Translations under genes and position numbers: made by a program
In this document: positions 12,560-24,429 of the stretch, in pieces
Numbering within the stretch: the stretch's first letter is position 1
Layout of the letters: each line of letters starts with the position of its first letter
From: Cercophora sp. LCS_1
Lineage: Eukaryota > Ascomycota > Sordariomycetes > Sordariales > Lasiosphaeriaceae
Direction of reading: 5' to 3'
DNA: 64,000 bases
Assembly (NCBI GenBank): GCA_036250225.1
Contig: JAPZLL010000011.1
Location: forward strand, 248,001-312,000
The notes under the pieces: model-generated
The model's input: the letters and a program-made list of their open reading frames with translations, nothing else
Databases searched by the model: none
What the model was told of the DNA's origin: nothing

Positions 12560-13511
12560 GTTCGTTCGGTCTGCTAGATCGGATGGTGCGTTGACATGTC
12601 GAGCGACGAGCGGTCGACTTGGGCGCGGAATCACACGTGTCGCCGGAACTATGGGTCGTTGGGTCGTCAGGGTTCTGCTGTCTGGTCAAAATCGAAGACC
12701 CCCAAAACGCTGAATTTCGGCGACGACTCACATTTCGCAAAGTGGGCTGCAAGCTGCAGCAATGCGTCTCTGACGGTTGCGATTGCTAATGGCACAAGCC
12801 TAGCCGCGAAGAATCCACTTCCGCCCCGCCTTCCTTGCAAGTCCCAAACAGAATATCCGCTTCCAAAGTCACTGGTCTTTTGAGATATTTCCCCCTCCGC
12901 CAGAAACACAATCTTGTGCCCACGCCTGTTACAGCCTGAGGACTCTGGATATTATCTGGGGTGCTTTGGGAAGTTTCGCGTCGGAACTCTCCGGTGTTCA
13001 GAAGCTGAACTAGCATTACACCCGTTAGCTTTTTTGTCCTTCAGTTGCTTCTTGTTCCATCGATCGGCATCGAGCTTGAGCTCCTCCACAAGGGTGCATG
13101 AGAATCGCAACCACGGCTCCGAGAAAATAGCCGACGCCATCGACGGCACAACTGATGCGGTTCTGATCTTGGACTCCGATGAGACAACCCCAATGCCCTT
13201 CCGGGCCCCTGACCTCTTGACAAACGTTGCATCGATCCGAGACTTGTCCGAATAGCGGGGTGCTGCTCTGCTTGGCGTTGGTGGGGTCCATCCCAGCTCT
13301 CAAAACGGCAAGCGGTCGCATTTTCGCCAACCGCGACTCGTTAGAAAATTTCAGGGCTAAGCTGCGGGCCTGCAGTGGTTTTAGACCCTGCTGCAGCGGT
13401 TTGCGACGCTGCCCAGGCTTTGGCATCGACGTCAGTAACAGCCCAGTCACTCGTTGTTTCGCCACGCCGCTCTTTTACTCGCACAACAACGCTCCTTGAC
13501 ACGCCTCGACA
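12560..13511. other. Divergent promoter region, gcn1 / DEAH helicase
   Basis: About 950 nt separate the two start codons. Overlapping short open frames occur on both strands but none has family features. The region should hold promoters and leaders of both genes. Confidence 0.5.
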
Positions 13512-16500
13512 ATGGCCGGCAAGAAAAAGTCGAAGAAGCCGGCCGCCAACCCGGCGCGCGGCTTTGCTACCACCTCAATCGCCTCGAAGCCCCGGGCAGA
13601 CCCCACGGAAGCCACTGACGACACCCCGGCCAGCAAGCCCGGCGATGACAGCGCCCCGCAGTCCAAAGATGCCCCGCCATCCGGGAGCACAGCAACGAAC
13701 ACAACAGATGGCGGGGTCGCACAAACCAAAGTTTTAAGCCCCGAGGAGTTTGAGAGACAGTTGGAAGAGTCGGAACTACAGCTTCTAGTCGAGAAATACG
13801 CCCAGAAAGTGCGGCGAGATGCCCAACGGCAGAGGACGCGCCTCGAAACCGACCGAAGGCTGCTTCGGGGCCAAGCTGAGAGCGTCAACGCTAAGAAATG
13901 GCTCCCGCAAGAGCTGACGGACCATGTCCTCGACCTCATTCAGGCGGAAGGCCGTTTTGCGGCTTCTAGTGTTACTGCAGAGGGCGCAACTAGTAGATTG
14001 CCGCCAGAGGAGGACCTCACCATCAAACTCTGGACTTTGCAGGAGACGCTGACAGGGTCTGACTGTCCGCAGGAGAGAGTACAGCCAGCGCTCAAGTATG
14101 TCTTGGATATTGCTCCCAACATCTCACCCAACGTTAAGGGTGAGTCAATCTGGGGCCTGGAGGAGGTTTTAGACTGGCTCGCGCGGGAATGCCAAAAGGA
14201 CGAACTCCCTGATTACTCTGGCCGGACGAAAGCCGGGAAGTCACAAGCGGGTGAGTCATGCTTCCCAACCTCGAAGCAAGCCTTGCAAGCTCTAACTTGT
14301 TATAGACACGCCACTGGACTCTCCCACGCCGTCCGGCACGACAACACCAAAGTTCCTCGAGATCGATCCGAAGCTTGCATCGAAGCTCAAGAACGGCGCG
14401 CTGAACCCGCGGTCGCCCCGGACCGCCTCGCCCAGAAAGCAGCTGGTGACCTACGACGAGGACATTGAACCGGATCAGTTACTTCCCCTTTACCTGGAAA
14501 GCAAGGCAAAGCTTTTCGAGCTCCAACGTCCGCGACAAGACGAGCCGAAGGGAAAGGGACCAAAGGCAAAGCCTAACGCTGCTCCTCCCAGCGCGGAGGA
14601 AGCGCTGCTCCTGGCCAAGATTGACAGGGTCGAAAAAGATGTACTATTTGACAAGTATGTCGCAGAGCAGCAGTGGAGGGAGAGACGGATTGTTCTCGAG
14701 AAAGAGTTTGCAGCTGCCAAGAAGAAGAAAGAGGATGAGGACCGCCAAAAGGTCGAAGCCGAAGCTGAGGGCAAGCCGGAAATGAACGGGGTGGATGGCA
14801 TTGAGGCCGAAGCCGAGCGAATGGCTGCCGAAATCTTGGCTCAAAACGATAGCGACGACGATCAAGATCTAGCGGATCTGTTCTCCAGTCTTCCGGTCAA
14901 CGAAGTCGATCCCCTGACTGGAAAGTCTAGCACAGTGATGAACGGAGCAGATGGATCCAAGGTCACGATTAGGGATTTCGGGAAGTGGACCGGAGTAAGT
15001 CCTATGCGGGCTTTGGAAGAGGCCTGCCGCTCGAGGGACTCGTCGGTGAAGATCAAATATCATTTACTGTCAGACGTAACTTTTGCTAGCCGACACGCGG
15101 TCATGATCTCGTGGTCGAAGCCGCAAGAGGTCCCTGCTCCCCCTGAGGCCGGCGACATCGAGGTCTTGGCTTCACCCACGCAGTTTGTGTTCAAGATGGC
15201 CTCGGTTGCGACCCCAGACGCGAAACAATCCGAGGCCTACATCGCCACTGCTGCCTTGTTCCTGATATTTGGCTCCTCCGGGAAAGATGAGAAGGTCGCA
15301 ATGAGGCTACCTGTTGCGTGGAAGGATCTTTGGTCGGAGCTCGCCGACGCCAAGAAGAGCAAGGCCGACGAGAAGGACCGTGAGGCAGTCCGCTACCTCC
15401 GCGGACTGGTTCGGACCCGAGCAGAGCAGGAGCTCGAAGACGGCGTTCTCATCCAGGGCTTCAAGGGCCGCGGTCAGTCCAAGAACCTCACAGACTCGGA
15501 TCATTCCGACCATGAACGGGCTAAGAGACAGCCATTGGGACCGGAATACTACCAAAACATCTGGATGCAAAAGTACAGCACGCCCAGGTTCCAGCACATG
15601 CTGCAGTCTCGGATGCAACTGCCAATGTGGCAGTTCCGACAGGAGGTGGTGGACGCGGTGGAGCGGGAGCAGGTGGTCATCATCTGCGGCGAGACTGGTT
15701 GCGGAAAAAGTACCCAGGTGCCAGCTTTCCTCCTAGAGCACCAGCTCATGCTTGGCAGACCATGCAAGATCTACTGCACGGAGCCAAGGCGTATCTCTGC
15801 CATCTCTCTGGCAAAGCGTGTCGGCGAGGAGCTCGGAGAGGGTAAGGGGGATGTGGGAACATCAAGGTCGCTCGTCGGTTACTCGATCCGTCTTGAAGCC
15901 AACACGTCTAGGGAGACGCGGCTGGTGTACGCCACGACTGGTATCGTCATGCGCATGCTCGAGGGATCGAATGATCTCCAGGAGATCACTCATCTCGTCC
16001 TCGATGAGGTGCACGAGCGTTCCATCGACAGCGACTTCCTGTTGATCGTTCTGAAGAAGCTGCTCAAGCGGAGAAAGGACCTCAAGGTCGTTCTCATGTC
16101 GGCCACGGTTGATGCTGAGAAGTTCTCCAACTACTTGAGCGGCGCCCCAGTCCTGACGGTTCCTGGCCGCACATTCCCTGTCCAAGTGGCGTACCTGGAA
16201 GATGCAGTCGAGTTCACCGGTTATAGCATCGACCAACGAAGCCAAGAGAAAGTGGTGGAGCTCGATGACGACCTTGAAGCCGAGGTCGACAAGTCTTCGA
16301 AGCCTGAGCTCATCAAGGAGCTCAAGAGCTACTCGCCTCGGACGAGAAACACGCTGTCCCAGATGGACGAGTACCGCATCGACTTTGACCTCATCGTTGC
16401 TCTCATCGCACGAATCGCAACAGACCCTACCCACATTCCGTACAGCAAAGCGATCCTCGTTTTCCTCCCCGGTATTGCTGAGATCCGCACGCTCAATGAC

Positions 16501-18076
16501 ATGCTCTTGGGAGACAGAGCCTTTGCCGAGCAGTGGCTTGTGTATCCCCTGCATTCGACCATCGCTACCGAGGATCAGGAAGCTGCCTTTTTGGTTCCTC
16601 CACCGGGCATGAGGAAGATTGTGTTGGCAACCAACATTGCCGAGACGGGTATCACCATCCCTGACGTGACTTGTGTCATAGACACGGGCAAGCACCGCGA
16701 GATGAGATTCGACGAAAGAAGACAGCTCTCTCGTCTGATCGATACCTTTATCTCGCGCGCCAACGCAAAGCAGCGGCGTGGTCGTGCGGGGCGTGTCCAG
16801 GAGGGTCTTTGCTTCCATCTGTTCACCCGGTATCGACACGACAACATCATGAGTGACCAGCAAACACCCGAGATGCTCCGCCTTTCGCTCCAGGATCTCG
16901 CTATTCGCGTCAAGATCTGCAAGATTGGCGGCATCGAGGAGACGCTTGGTGAGGCGCTTGACCCGCCGTCGACCAAGAACATTCGCCGAGCCATTGATGC
17001 ACTGGTGGACGTTCGCGCGCTCACGGCGTCTTCGGAAGAGCTCACACCACTTGGAATCCAGCTTGCCCGTCTTCCTTTGGATGTGTTCCTCGGCAAGCTT
17101 ATTATCCTTGGCGCGGTGTTTAAGTGCTTGGACATGGCTTTGACTGTGGCTGCCATTCTCTCTTCCAAGTCTCCGTTTGTGGCGCCGTTTGGCCAACGCA
17201 CCCAGGCCGATACTGTGCGCAAGGGTTTCAAGAAGGGTGACTCGGATCTTCTCACTGTCTACAACGCGTATTCGGCATGGAAGAGGGTGTGCCAGGCCGC
17301 GACTGGTGGCGGCGCTGAGTTCCAGTTCTGCAGAAAGAACTTTCTCTCGCCGCAGACACTGGCCAACATTGAGGACCTCAAAGGCCAACTTTTGACGGCC
17401 GTGATTGACTCTGGCTTCCTACAGATTACGTCTGACGAGCGCCAGGCACTGAACCGGCTGCGTTTTGGAGGCAAGCGGAGGCACCAGGCATTCTTCGATG
17501 TGCCTAAGCGTGTCAACATCAACAGTGACAATGAAGTGATTTGTCAGTCGGTGATTGCGTGGAGTTTCTACCCCAAGCTGCTTGTGCGCGACGTGCCTGG
17601 TGGCAAGGGCCTCCGCAACGTTGGCAACAACCAGAACATCAGTCTGCATCCCAGCAGCGTGAACAAGGGCAACAACGAGCTGAGATGGCTCAGCTACTAC
17701 CACATCATGCAGTCCAAGGCGTACGTCTATTCCATTCCTTTTGAGTACATCCGCTGACGAGAGACCTAGATTCTACAATGCGCACGAGACGACTGCTGTC
17801 GACCCGTTTGCCATTGCCCTTTTGTGCGGCGATGTCCGGGCCGACTTGTACTCGGGCGTTCTCATCCTCGATGGCAACCGCGCGAGGTTTTCCGTTTCGG
17901 ACTGGAAGACGATGCTGGTGATGAAGGTGCTGCGGGCGAGACTCAAGGAGATGCTTACAAGGAGCTTCAAGAGTCCCGGCAAGCTGCCGACAGCGCAGCA
18001 CGAGCGGTGGTTGGAGGTGTGGCAGCGCATATTCATGCTGGCACAGGAGACCAGAGAGAAGAACGCGGCGTCGTGA
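13512..18076 (+). CDS. DEAH-box ATP-dependent RNA helicase (YLR419W/DHX29-like)
   Basis: Exons are 13512-14250, 14306-17720 and 17770-18076; the product is 1,486 aa. It is an SF2 DEAH helicase of the fungal YLR419W group, related to animal DHX29/DHX57, which act in translation or RNP remodelling. The Lys-rich start (MAGKKKSKKPAANPARGF) is typical of the group. Walker A GETGCGKST is near residue 708, DEVH at 813-816, then MSAT, and later the TNIAETG and QRRGRAGR motifs; winged-helix, HA2 and OB-fold regions follow. Intron 1 (55 nt) has a CTAAC branch. Intron 2 (49 nt, CTGAC branch) restores the frame as QSKAFYNAHE. The N-terminal 500 residues are charged and probably partly coiled. Confidence 0.93.
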
Positions 18077-18632
18077 TGGTTCGCACAGCAAACAGGATAC
18101 CCAGCAGTGAGTTAGACGAGTGCAGCAGCTAAGGTTAGCAATAGAGTCAGCTGCGTAGTCGATCAAATGTGAGGGCGAGTTCGCACCCAAAAGTGCTGCC
18201 GACAGAACGAAGAGTGTTGGCGATGGATGCGATTGGGGCGCTTGTAGGACGGGGAAAATAAGGCTCTGGGAGGGGGATTTATCCCGGTTCCAAGGTGGTG
18301 CCGTCGCATTGGTAAGTCCAAGAGCGGAGTATGTTCAGCCGCCAGGAGGACGGAGCACCATTGCCACCAATACCTATTCGCTATGATCCAAGAGCGGTCG
18401 CTGCCACCGATCGCCAGTCTTTGGGTGCAGTTCCATGTGATGTTGACTCGTTCAGACTCGCGATGAGCTCGAATCCTACTGGCGCGGCTAGAACCACGAC
18501 CAAGATTCTCCGTCTCCAGCCTCCGCGCCATTACATTCATCTCCCAATCGACTGGACTTAAAGATCACCGATTCAACACCTCACTCCAACGTGAGTCTGA
18601 TCGCTCCCATCGTCGTACCCTCCACCATCACA
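18077..18632. other. Intergenic region before GH43 gene
   Basis: This holds the helicase 3' UTR and the GH43 promoter. The GH43 open frame extends to a GTG at 18591, inside a sequence that looks like a 5' splice site (GTGAGT); a leader intron is possible but unproven. Confidence 0.4.
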
Positions 18633-20231
18633 ATGCATCTCCCACTCCTAACCCTTTCCACTACCCTCCTCTTCACCTGTTTCGCGTCAGCCCAAAACTT
18701 CACCAACCCCCCCCTCTGGCAAGACCACCCCGACCTCGACATCTTCCGCCTCGGCTCCGTCTTCTACTACTCCTCCTCAACCTTTGCCTACTCCCCTGGC
18801 GCTCCCGTCCTCAAATCCTACGACCTAGTAACCTGGTCACCCGTCTCCCACTCCGTGCCAACGCTCGACTTTGCGCCCAAATACTCCCTCAACGGCTCCG
18901 GCTCCGCCTACGTCAAGGGCATCTGGGCCTCCACCCTCCGCTACCACAAGCTGACCGACGAATTCATCTGGCTTGGCTGCGTTGAGTCCTCACGCACCCA
19001 CGTCTTTGTCTCTTCCGGCACCAAAGCCGGGCAAAACAACGGGGAGGTCTTGGGGGAATGGAACTGGCAAAAACGCGGCGTCTTGCCAAAATGCTACTAC
19101 GACGCGGGCATGTTGATCGACGACGCCAAAATGTATGTGGTGTATGGCAATCCACGCATCCGCGTCGCGGAAATCGACTGGGCGGGCTTCAAAGAGATCA
19201 AGAACGAAGAGGTCTGGGGGCAGCAAGGCACCACGGTCGAAGGCGCGCGCATGTATAGACGTGGCGAGTGGTGGTACATTTTGGTTACGCGACCCGCTGA
19301 TGCCGAGTTTGTTTTGCGTGCCAAGAACGTCTGGGGACCGTATGAGGTGCGGGTGCTTGTTGATCGCATCAAGGGGCCGTTGACGAATGCTGGCTACGCG
19401 CACCAGGGCGGGTTGGTGGAATCTGGAGACAAGTGGTGGTATGTTGGGTTTTTGGATGCGTATCCGGGCGGGAGGATACCGGTTGTCGCGCCTGTGCAAT
19501 GGGAGGGGGATTGGCCACGCGTTGTGACGGATGGGAAGGGCGAATGGGGTGCGAGTTACGAGGTGCCCGTTAAGGGGGTACAGAGACTGGAGATGCCGGT
19601 TGGACGGGACGGGTTTGGTGGACGGAAGTTGGGAGAGCAGTGGGAGTGGAATCACAACCCGGAGAATAGCAAGTGGAGGTTGGATGGTGATGGGTTGGTC
19701 CTGCAGACGGTCGATGTTACAACCGATCTATTCGCGGCGAGGAATACGTTGACGCAGAGGATTATCGGACCAAAGTCGCGAGGGACGTTTAGGCTGGATG
19801 TCAAGGGGATGAAGGATGGGGATCGAACGGGAGCGGTGTTGTTTAGGGATCGGGCTGCGTATGTCGGTGTCTGGAAGGAGGGAGCGGCCGCGAGGGTGGT
19901 GGTGGTGACGGGGTTGACGATGGCCGAGGGGACGTGGACGACGACTGGGAGAGGGACGGTTGTGGCGACGGGACCGACGTTGACGGGGGATGAGGTCTGG
20001 TTGAGGATTGAGGCGGATATCACGCCTGCTTTTGGGACGAATACAGAAAGGACAGCGACGTTTGCGTATAGCGTTGATGGAGGGAAGACGTTTGTCAAGA
20101 TTGGACCGGCGTTTGGCATGTCCAATTCGTGGAGGTACTTTACTGGGTACCGCTTTGGCGTGTTTAACCATGCTACCAAGGCGCTTGGTGGTGAGGTTAA
20201 GGTGAGGAGCTTTGACATGGAGGTGATCTAG
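18633..20231 (+). CDS. Secreted glycoside hydrolase family 43 protein
   Basis: A single exon encodes 532 aa. I place the start at the ATG at 18633 because it begins a clear signal peptide (about residues 1-21, ending FASAQ). GH43 enzymes are five-bladed propellers that remove xylose or arabinose from plant cell-wall polysaccharides. The catalytic base region is HPDLDIFRLG (D34 in HPD), the second Asp lies in YYDAGMLIDD, and the general acid Glu is probably in TTVEGARMY. The last 200 residues form a beta-sandwich accessory domain as in fungal GH43 beta-xylosidases. Substrate cannot be told from sequence. The 5' half is strongly C-rich and the 3' half strongly G-rich on the coding strand. Confidence 0.9.
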   Translation: MHLPLLTLSTTLLFTCFASAQNFTNPPLWQDHPDLDIFRLGSVFYYSSSTFAYSPGAPVLKSYDLVTWSPVSHSVPTLDFAPKYSLNGSGSAYVKGIWASTLRYHKLTDEFIWLGCVESSRTHVFVSSGTKAGQNNGEVLGEWNWQKRGVLPKCYYDAGMLIDDAKMYVVYGNPRIRVAEIDWAGFKEIKNEEVWGQQGTTVEGARMYRRGEWWYILVTRPADAEFVLRAKNVWGPYEVRVLVDRIKGPLTNAGYAHQGGLVESGDKWWYVGFLDAYPGGRIPVVAPVQWEGDWPRVVTDGKGEWGASYEVPVKGVQRLEMPVGRDGFGGRKLGEQWEWNHNPENSKWRLDGDGLVLQTVDVTTDLFAARNTLTQRIIGPKSRGTFRLDVKGMKDGDRTGAVLFRDRAAYVGVWKEGAAARVVVVTGLTMAEGTWTTTGRGTVVATGPTLTGDEVWLRIEADITPAFGTNTERTATFAYSVDGGKTFVKIGPAFGMSNSWRYFTGYRFGVFNHATKALGGEVKVRSFDMEVI

Positions 20232-21782
20232 TCAAGTCAATACTTCTATCAAAGCTGCTGCATACTGCCCATGATGGCCTCAATTATAAGCTTGGGTCGG
20301 CGGACCCCAGCCTTGGGACTTTGTATTCTCCACTGTCTCACATGTGGTCACTCTTTCTACCACCCTAGTGGTGAAGCAAACTCCATACTTCATCACTCAA
20401 ACGCCGCACGACAAAGTCGGCCGCTATGTCATCCAATGCCAATAACCAACAGCGCGGGATACCGGGAAAATGTTCGGGTTATTTACTTCGATCTGGTTGC
20501 CGTGGCGGTGGCATTTCTCAGACGGGCCAGATCGAGCAAGGCTTCTTTGTTGCCCGCATCCTGGTCGACGACTGGTGGCGCTGATGTGGTGACAGAAAGA
20601 ACTCGGCAGCCTGGGCATCTACAGCCAATTCCCAACAAGGTCAACCCAAGAGCCGGAAACCCGCGCTTCGAACTTGAGAGTGCGGCTGGGTAACTTGCTT
20701 TACCCGACGATGCCTCGTTTATGTCATTGTGTTTGAGGACAGAGAAGCCCAAAATCTCGTTTTATTCGAGGTCGGCTTCAGAAATTTGGATGTTTTCAAG
20801 GTCCCAGCCCTCTTCTTCGCCCACTGTCTCGTCCTTGAGCGGGCGTGGAACGCCCTAGACGTGAGCGAGATTAGCATATTAAGCTTGAAAAGCGCTCAGG
20901 ATCTCGATAAAGGTATTGAGGGAATCGCTTTTATAAGTCGAGTCTCGGCAGGCATCTGCTTCGATAGCTTTTATCACAGGCTAGGTGGATGGGTCAGCGA
21001 GAATGAAGCATCCACCAGAGACGATCCCAGGACAGTTTTGGGTGTTCCGAATGCGCTGGGCATACCGAGCTCCTTGGCGGTGAGCGGACCAAGGTCCTCG
21101 AGGATGATGACCAGGTTTGTTGCGTTGGCCATCACATCGTTGCTTGACACAACCAGTCGTACTTAAGGGTAAACCGGCCCAAGTCTTCAGGCGGCAGCTT
21201 CAGAGACCTAAAGACCGGAACATGAGCATTTGAAATAAGAATTTAGCAGCACTTCCCGTGCGGGTGAGCTCACTGTAGTGTGTGGGCTGGGACTGCGAAT
21301 GGTACGGAGTGTGAGAGAAAATAGATGGGAACATGAAAAAAAGGTTATCTGTAGATAAGGATTGGTTCTTTGGTCCTATGAGGCAGCTAGAAACCGATGA
21401 TCAACTTTATCGATTGGACTGGAGGAGGATGAATTTATGAGACTAGTATGCAGAAGTATTAGCGCTTCAACTCTAATGTTTAGATAGACGACAAAGTGGC
21501 AAATTCAGAGTTCCATTATGGTGTATCTCCGCGAAAACGAGCCCTGATTGTAGCAGGATTTTGATACCCGCTGGAATGATCTGAATACCTATGCTACAAG
21601 GTCTCCCTTCCCGGGCTGGGGCTCTTCAAGTGTCCCCGGTATTTATTTGGGATTATGCACAACGCTATTTCTCCGTCCATTTCCCCCGACAACCCCATTA
21701 GCAACGCTTTTACGATCTCGCCTACTGCCTGGCCAATTTAGCCTTGAGTCGCTATCTCGAGGGGGTCTTTTCCTTTAGTCTC
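20232..21782. other. Long intergenic region with coding-like relics
   Basis: About 1.55 kb without a confident intact gene. The minus strand at about 20762-21230 contains protein-like segments described separately. The rest (21240-21780) is AT-richer and shows nothing I recognise. Confidence 0.4.
20762..21230 (-). pseudogene. Possible decayed gene of unknown family
   Basis: Three minus-strand segments read like protein but lie in different frames: one around 21225-21150 (SLKLPPEDLGRFTLKYDWL), one around 21165-20990 (MANATNLVIILEDLG, then AKELGMPSAFG), and a final exon-like piece 20854-20762 preceded by a 3' splice signal and ending ISEADLE-stop. The first two overlap with a shift of frame inside what looks like one protein. 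I do not recognise the family. It may be a relic, or a gene with introns I failed to place. Confidence 0.28.
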
Positions 21783-22951
21783 TTAGGCGCTAGAGGCTCT
21801 AGTGGTTTTTCCATGATCTACGCCCTTGCCTTCGTCGTTCTGCGCTGCGAAGCTCGGAGATCGCTGCTTGCCTTGCTTGCTTTCCTTCTCCAACGCCTCA
21901 AGTTCATCGCGGGCAGCAGGCCTTGTCTGCTGATTTGCCTTGGTAGCATTGGTAACAAGTGTCTTCTCTGTGACCTCTTCGATGACAAGAGTGGCGGGCG
22001 CATTGTTACCGTCGTTGGCAAGTCTTTTCTCATCTTCGTTCTCAGTCGTGATATCCGAGCTTTTCTGCTTGCCGCGCTTGGTCTCCGAGGTTTGCTCGTG
22101 TTCCTCGGTGACACCTGTCTCCTTCGTGGCCTCCGCGACCCCCTGGACGGTAAGCTCAGCGGGTGCCTTGTCATCATCTCTGTCGAACGTTGCGTCATCG
22201 TCGCCTTCACGCTTGGCCGTGGCGGCCAAAGACTGCCGCATGTCTGGCTCGCTCTTCTCAGAGTCCGCTTCGTAATCGGTGGTTGTGGTGCTTGCATGCT
22301 CACCACCGTGGGTTTCCGCGTTCTCTGTGGTCTCCTCGGAGGTGGGATCAGCGAGAGCTTCGTCATCCTTTTTGGCAACCATCGCACCTTGGTTGCCTTC
22401 ATCTGTGGCCGTATTACTCGAAGGCTTTTGCCTCTCCTGTTTGCTCTCACTACAAGATACCTCGTGATCGTCGCTGGGAAGGCCTGTTTGATCCTGACCC
22501 TTGGCAGCAGGCTGTCTTCTCTGCGGTCTCCTCGTGGCTGATAGCAGAGGTCGCTTCGTTCTTGACCCCGCCACGTGTGGCGTCCTTGTTGTCTTGATGG
22601 CCGGTTTGTGGTATTCGAAGATGTCTGCTTGTCCTCATCACTCTTCTCCTTGCTCCTCTCCGAGAGTGCTTCATGGTCATTGTTGGCAGGACTCGGCTGT
22701 TCGTCACCAAAAGCAGCGGCCCTTTGGGCGATCTCCTCAAGGGCAAGGGTAGCGGATGCCTGAGCCTTATTGGCCAGGCTTGTAATGTCATTTTCTCTCT
22801 CACTTGTCGCTGGCATGGCGGTGGCGCCACTTTCAGGTTCTTCTGGAGAAGATCGGCCGTACCTGCTTGGTGCCTCCTGATATTCCAGGTCCTCTTGTGT
22901 GTAGTTGACTGTCCCGAGCGGCGTCAACTCGCGGAGGCTCAAAGCACCGTG
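21783..22951 (-). pseudogene. Tandem-repeat disordered protein, frameshifted
   Basis: A protein of about 390 residues can be followed across three minus-strand frames: 22951 to about 22600, then about 22600-22490, then about 22490 to the stop at 21783. It consists of five degenerate repeats of roughly 55-70 residues rich in Glu, Lys, Asp, Thr and Ser. Each repeat opens like APATLVIEEVTEKT and has an acidic, low-complexity second half (KQ.KQ.SS..T.N). The frame changes at about 22610 and about 22490 are not at splice signals, so the gene is broken or the assembly has indels. The first segment follows a good 3' splice site (CTAAC then TTAG at 22952), so an upstream exon is likely but not found. 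No function is recognised. Confidence 0.5.
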
Positions 22952-23357
22952 CTAAGCCCCACCAAAGGAATGGAAGGTTAGAGTCAGATTTTGTCATCCC
23001 GGAATGTGAGTTAGCAGGGAATGAGTCGCTAAAGGCGGGCTTGGAAGTCAAAGCCTAGTTCATAGTTCATGCCACAGCTTGAAAGCTTGGAAGAAACTGT
23101 ACTAATATGTTACAATTTCTTTTCGTTTATTTTACTTGGTCTTGCTTGCTTGAAGATGTTTGGGGGCCACTTGGCACTGCAGTTGCGAAGAGCCCAGACC
23201 GAGTGCGATGGCGCTGACAAGAAGGCAAATTCAAAGTCGGGTGGAAACGACGAAGAGCGAGATCAAGGTCGCAGTCCAACACACGATTACCGGTGTGTTG
23301 GTTTGAATCTGGCATTGGCCAAGGTACGTATTTTCTGCGACCTAGCCGCTCTCTTCG
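22952..23357. other. Intergenic region
   Basis: Contains a probable branch point and 3' splice site for the repeat gene. I see nothing else. Confidence 0.4.
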
Positions 23358-24429
23358 CTAAGGACATGTCTCGTTCCGCGTGGACGTCGACGCCTTGACC
23401 AGGGTCACAAAGTGCAAACAAGCGGCTACTATGACGGCGACGTGCAAGATCTGATGGCTGCAGCCCAAGAGATCAAACTTGTACGGAAACCACCGCTCGG
23501 GAATCTGCAAGAAATTTAGCAATTGTGTTACTGGGCGCCATGACCCGACTGAAGTCATGCTGGGAACCTGGAACCTACCCTTGTCACGAAGATGAGCGCA
23601 CCGATGAGATTGGCAACCGCCATTCCTGCCATCCACAAAAAGGGCATACGTCTGTTCTGCGTCTCCCACCCAGACACGACAAGCCCGTGCGCGATGAAAA
23701 CGAGGCCGGTCAACCCAAGGGATGTGTATGTCGCGACCTTCCAACAATGGTACCGAGGGGTTCGAAACTTGGGGAGAAAGGTCACGGCAGCACAACTGCC
23801 AGCTGCACAGGACATCAGCGCCCAATACGTGGCTCGAAGTCGGGCATCGCAGAGGAACCCATAGTATATCATGGAGATGCCGGCTCCCCACATCAGAATG
23901 ACAATGCCAAGGTGGTCGAGGTGGTTGAACAGGCTGGAAACGCTCGGGCTGTGGTTGTCGAAGGTGTGAAACCTGTTCAATTGATTGGACAGTCAGTCAG
24001 TCATTGCTCTCGGTTGCCATTTGAGGGAGGAGGAGAGAGAAGACTTGCAATGCCGAAAGAAGAAAACATGCAGCCACACCCTCGAGAAAGATTGTCACAA
24101 CGATGGCGTCGGCAAGAGGGGGATCGAAAGCTAGGTGGAAGTAGATGGGGAGCAAGGCAAACACGAAGCCGCCGGCAAGGTGCGAATGAATGTTGATCGT
24201 CTCGTTGTTGAAGTCCAAAGCGCTAGCAAGGGAAGCCAGAGCCGAGCCGGAAGGTGCACTAATAAAAGCGTCAGTGGGTTGGGAATATGTGAAAAGTTTG
24301 GATGCTGCGAGCCGGTGGGACGGTCAACCGCGATACGACATACCGATATCCGGACAATAGGTAGCGGTTCGATTGCTGCCACTTTGGAATCTCGTCATAG
24401 GACAACAAGCTTTTCAGATTAGATGCCAT
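23358..24429 (-). CDS. PAQR / haemolysin-III family membrane protein
   Basis: Minus-strand exons are 24429-24344, 24258-24049, 23972-23579 and 23504-23358; the product is 278 aa. PAQR proteins are seven-helix membrane proteins; fungal members (Izh type) are linked to zinc and sterol homeostasis and, in higher eukaryotes, to ceramidase activity. The N-terminus reads YDEIPKWQQSNRYLLSGYR, then the signature NETINIHSHL, LSALFHTFDNHS, LDHLGIV and, near the end, IPERWFP and HQILHVAV. The His residues of FH..F..HS and HQ..H are the expected metal ligands. Intron 2 (24048-23973) is a GC-AG intron with the classic GCAAGT donor; only this choice keeps LSALFHTF in frame. Confidence 0.9.

Noticed and set aside
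12560..12634. Longer GCN1 N-terminus starting at 12634
   Set aside because: That codon is GTG, and the ATG at 12559 starts the conserved MTEVAASG-type N-terminus.
15862..17388. 508-codon antisense open frame opposite the DEAH helicase
   Set aside because: It mirrors the codon pattern of a clearly conserved helicase and has no family features of its own.
21744..22541. 265-codon plus-strand frame with hydrophobic Leu/Val-rich sequence
   Set aside because: It is the reverse of the Glu/Lys/Thr-rich repeats on the minus strand, whose internal repeat structure is more convincing.
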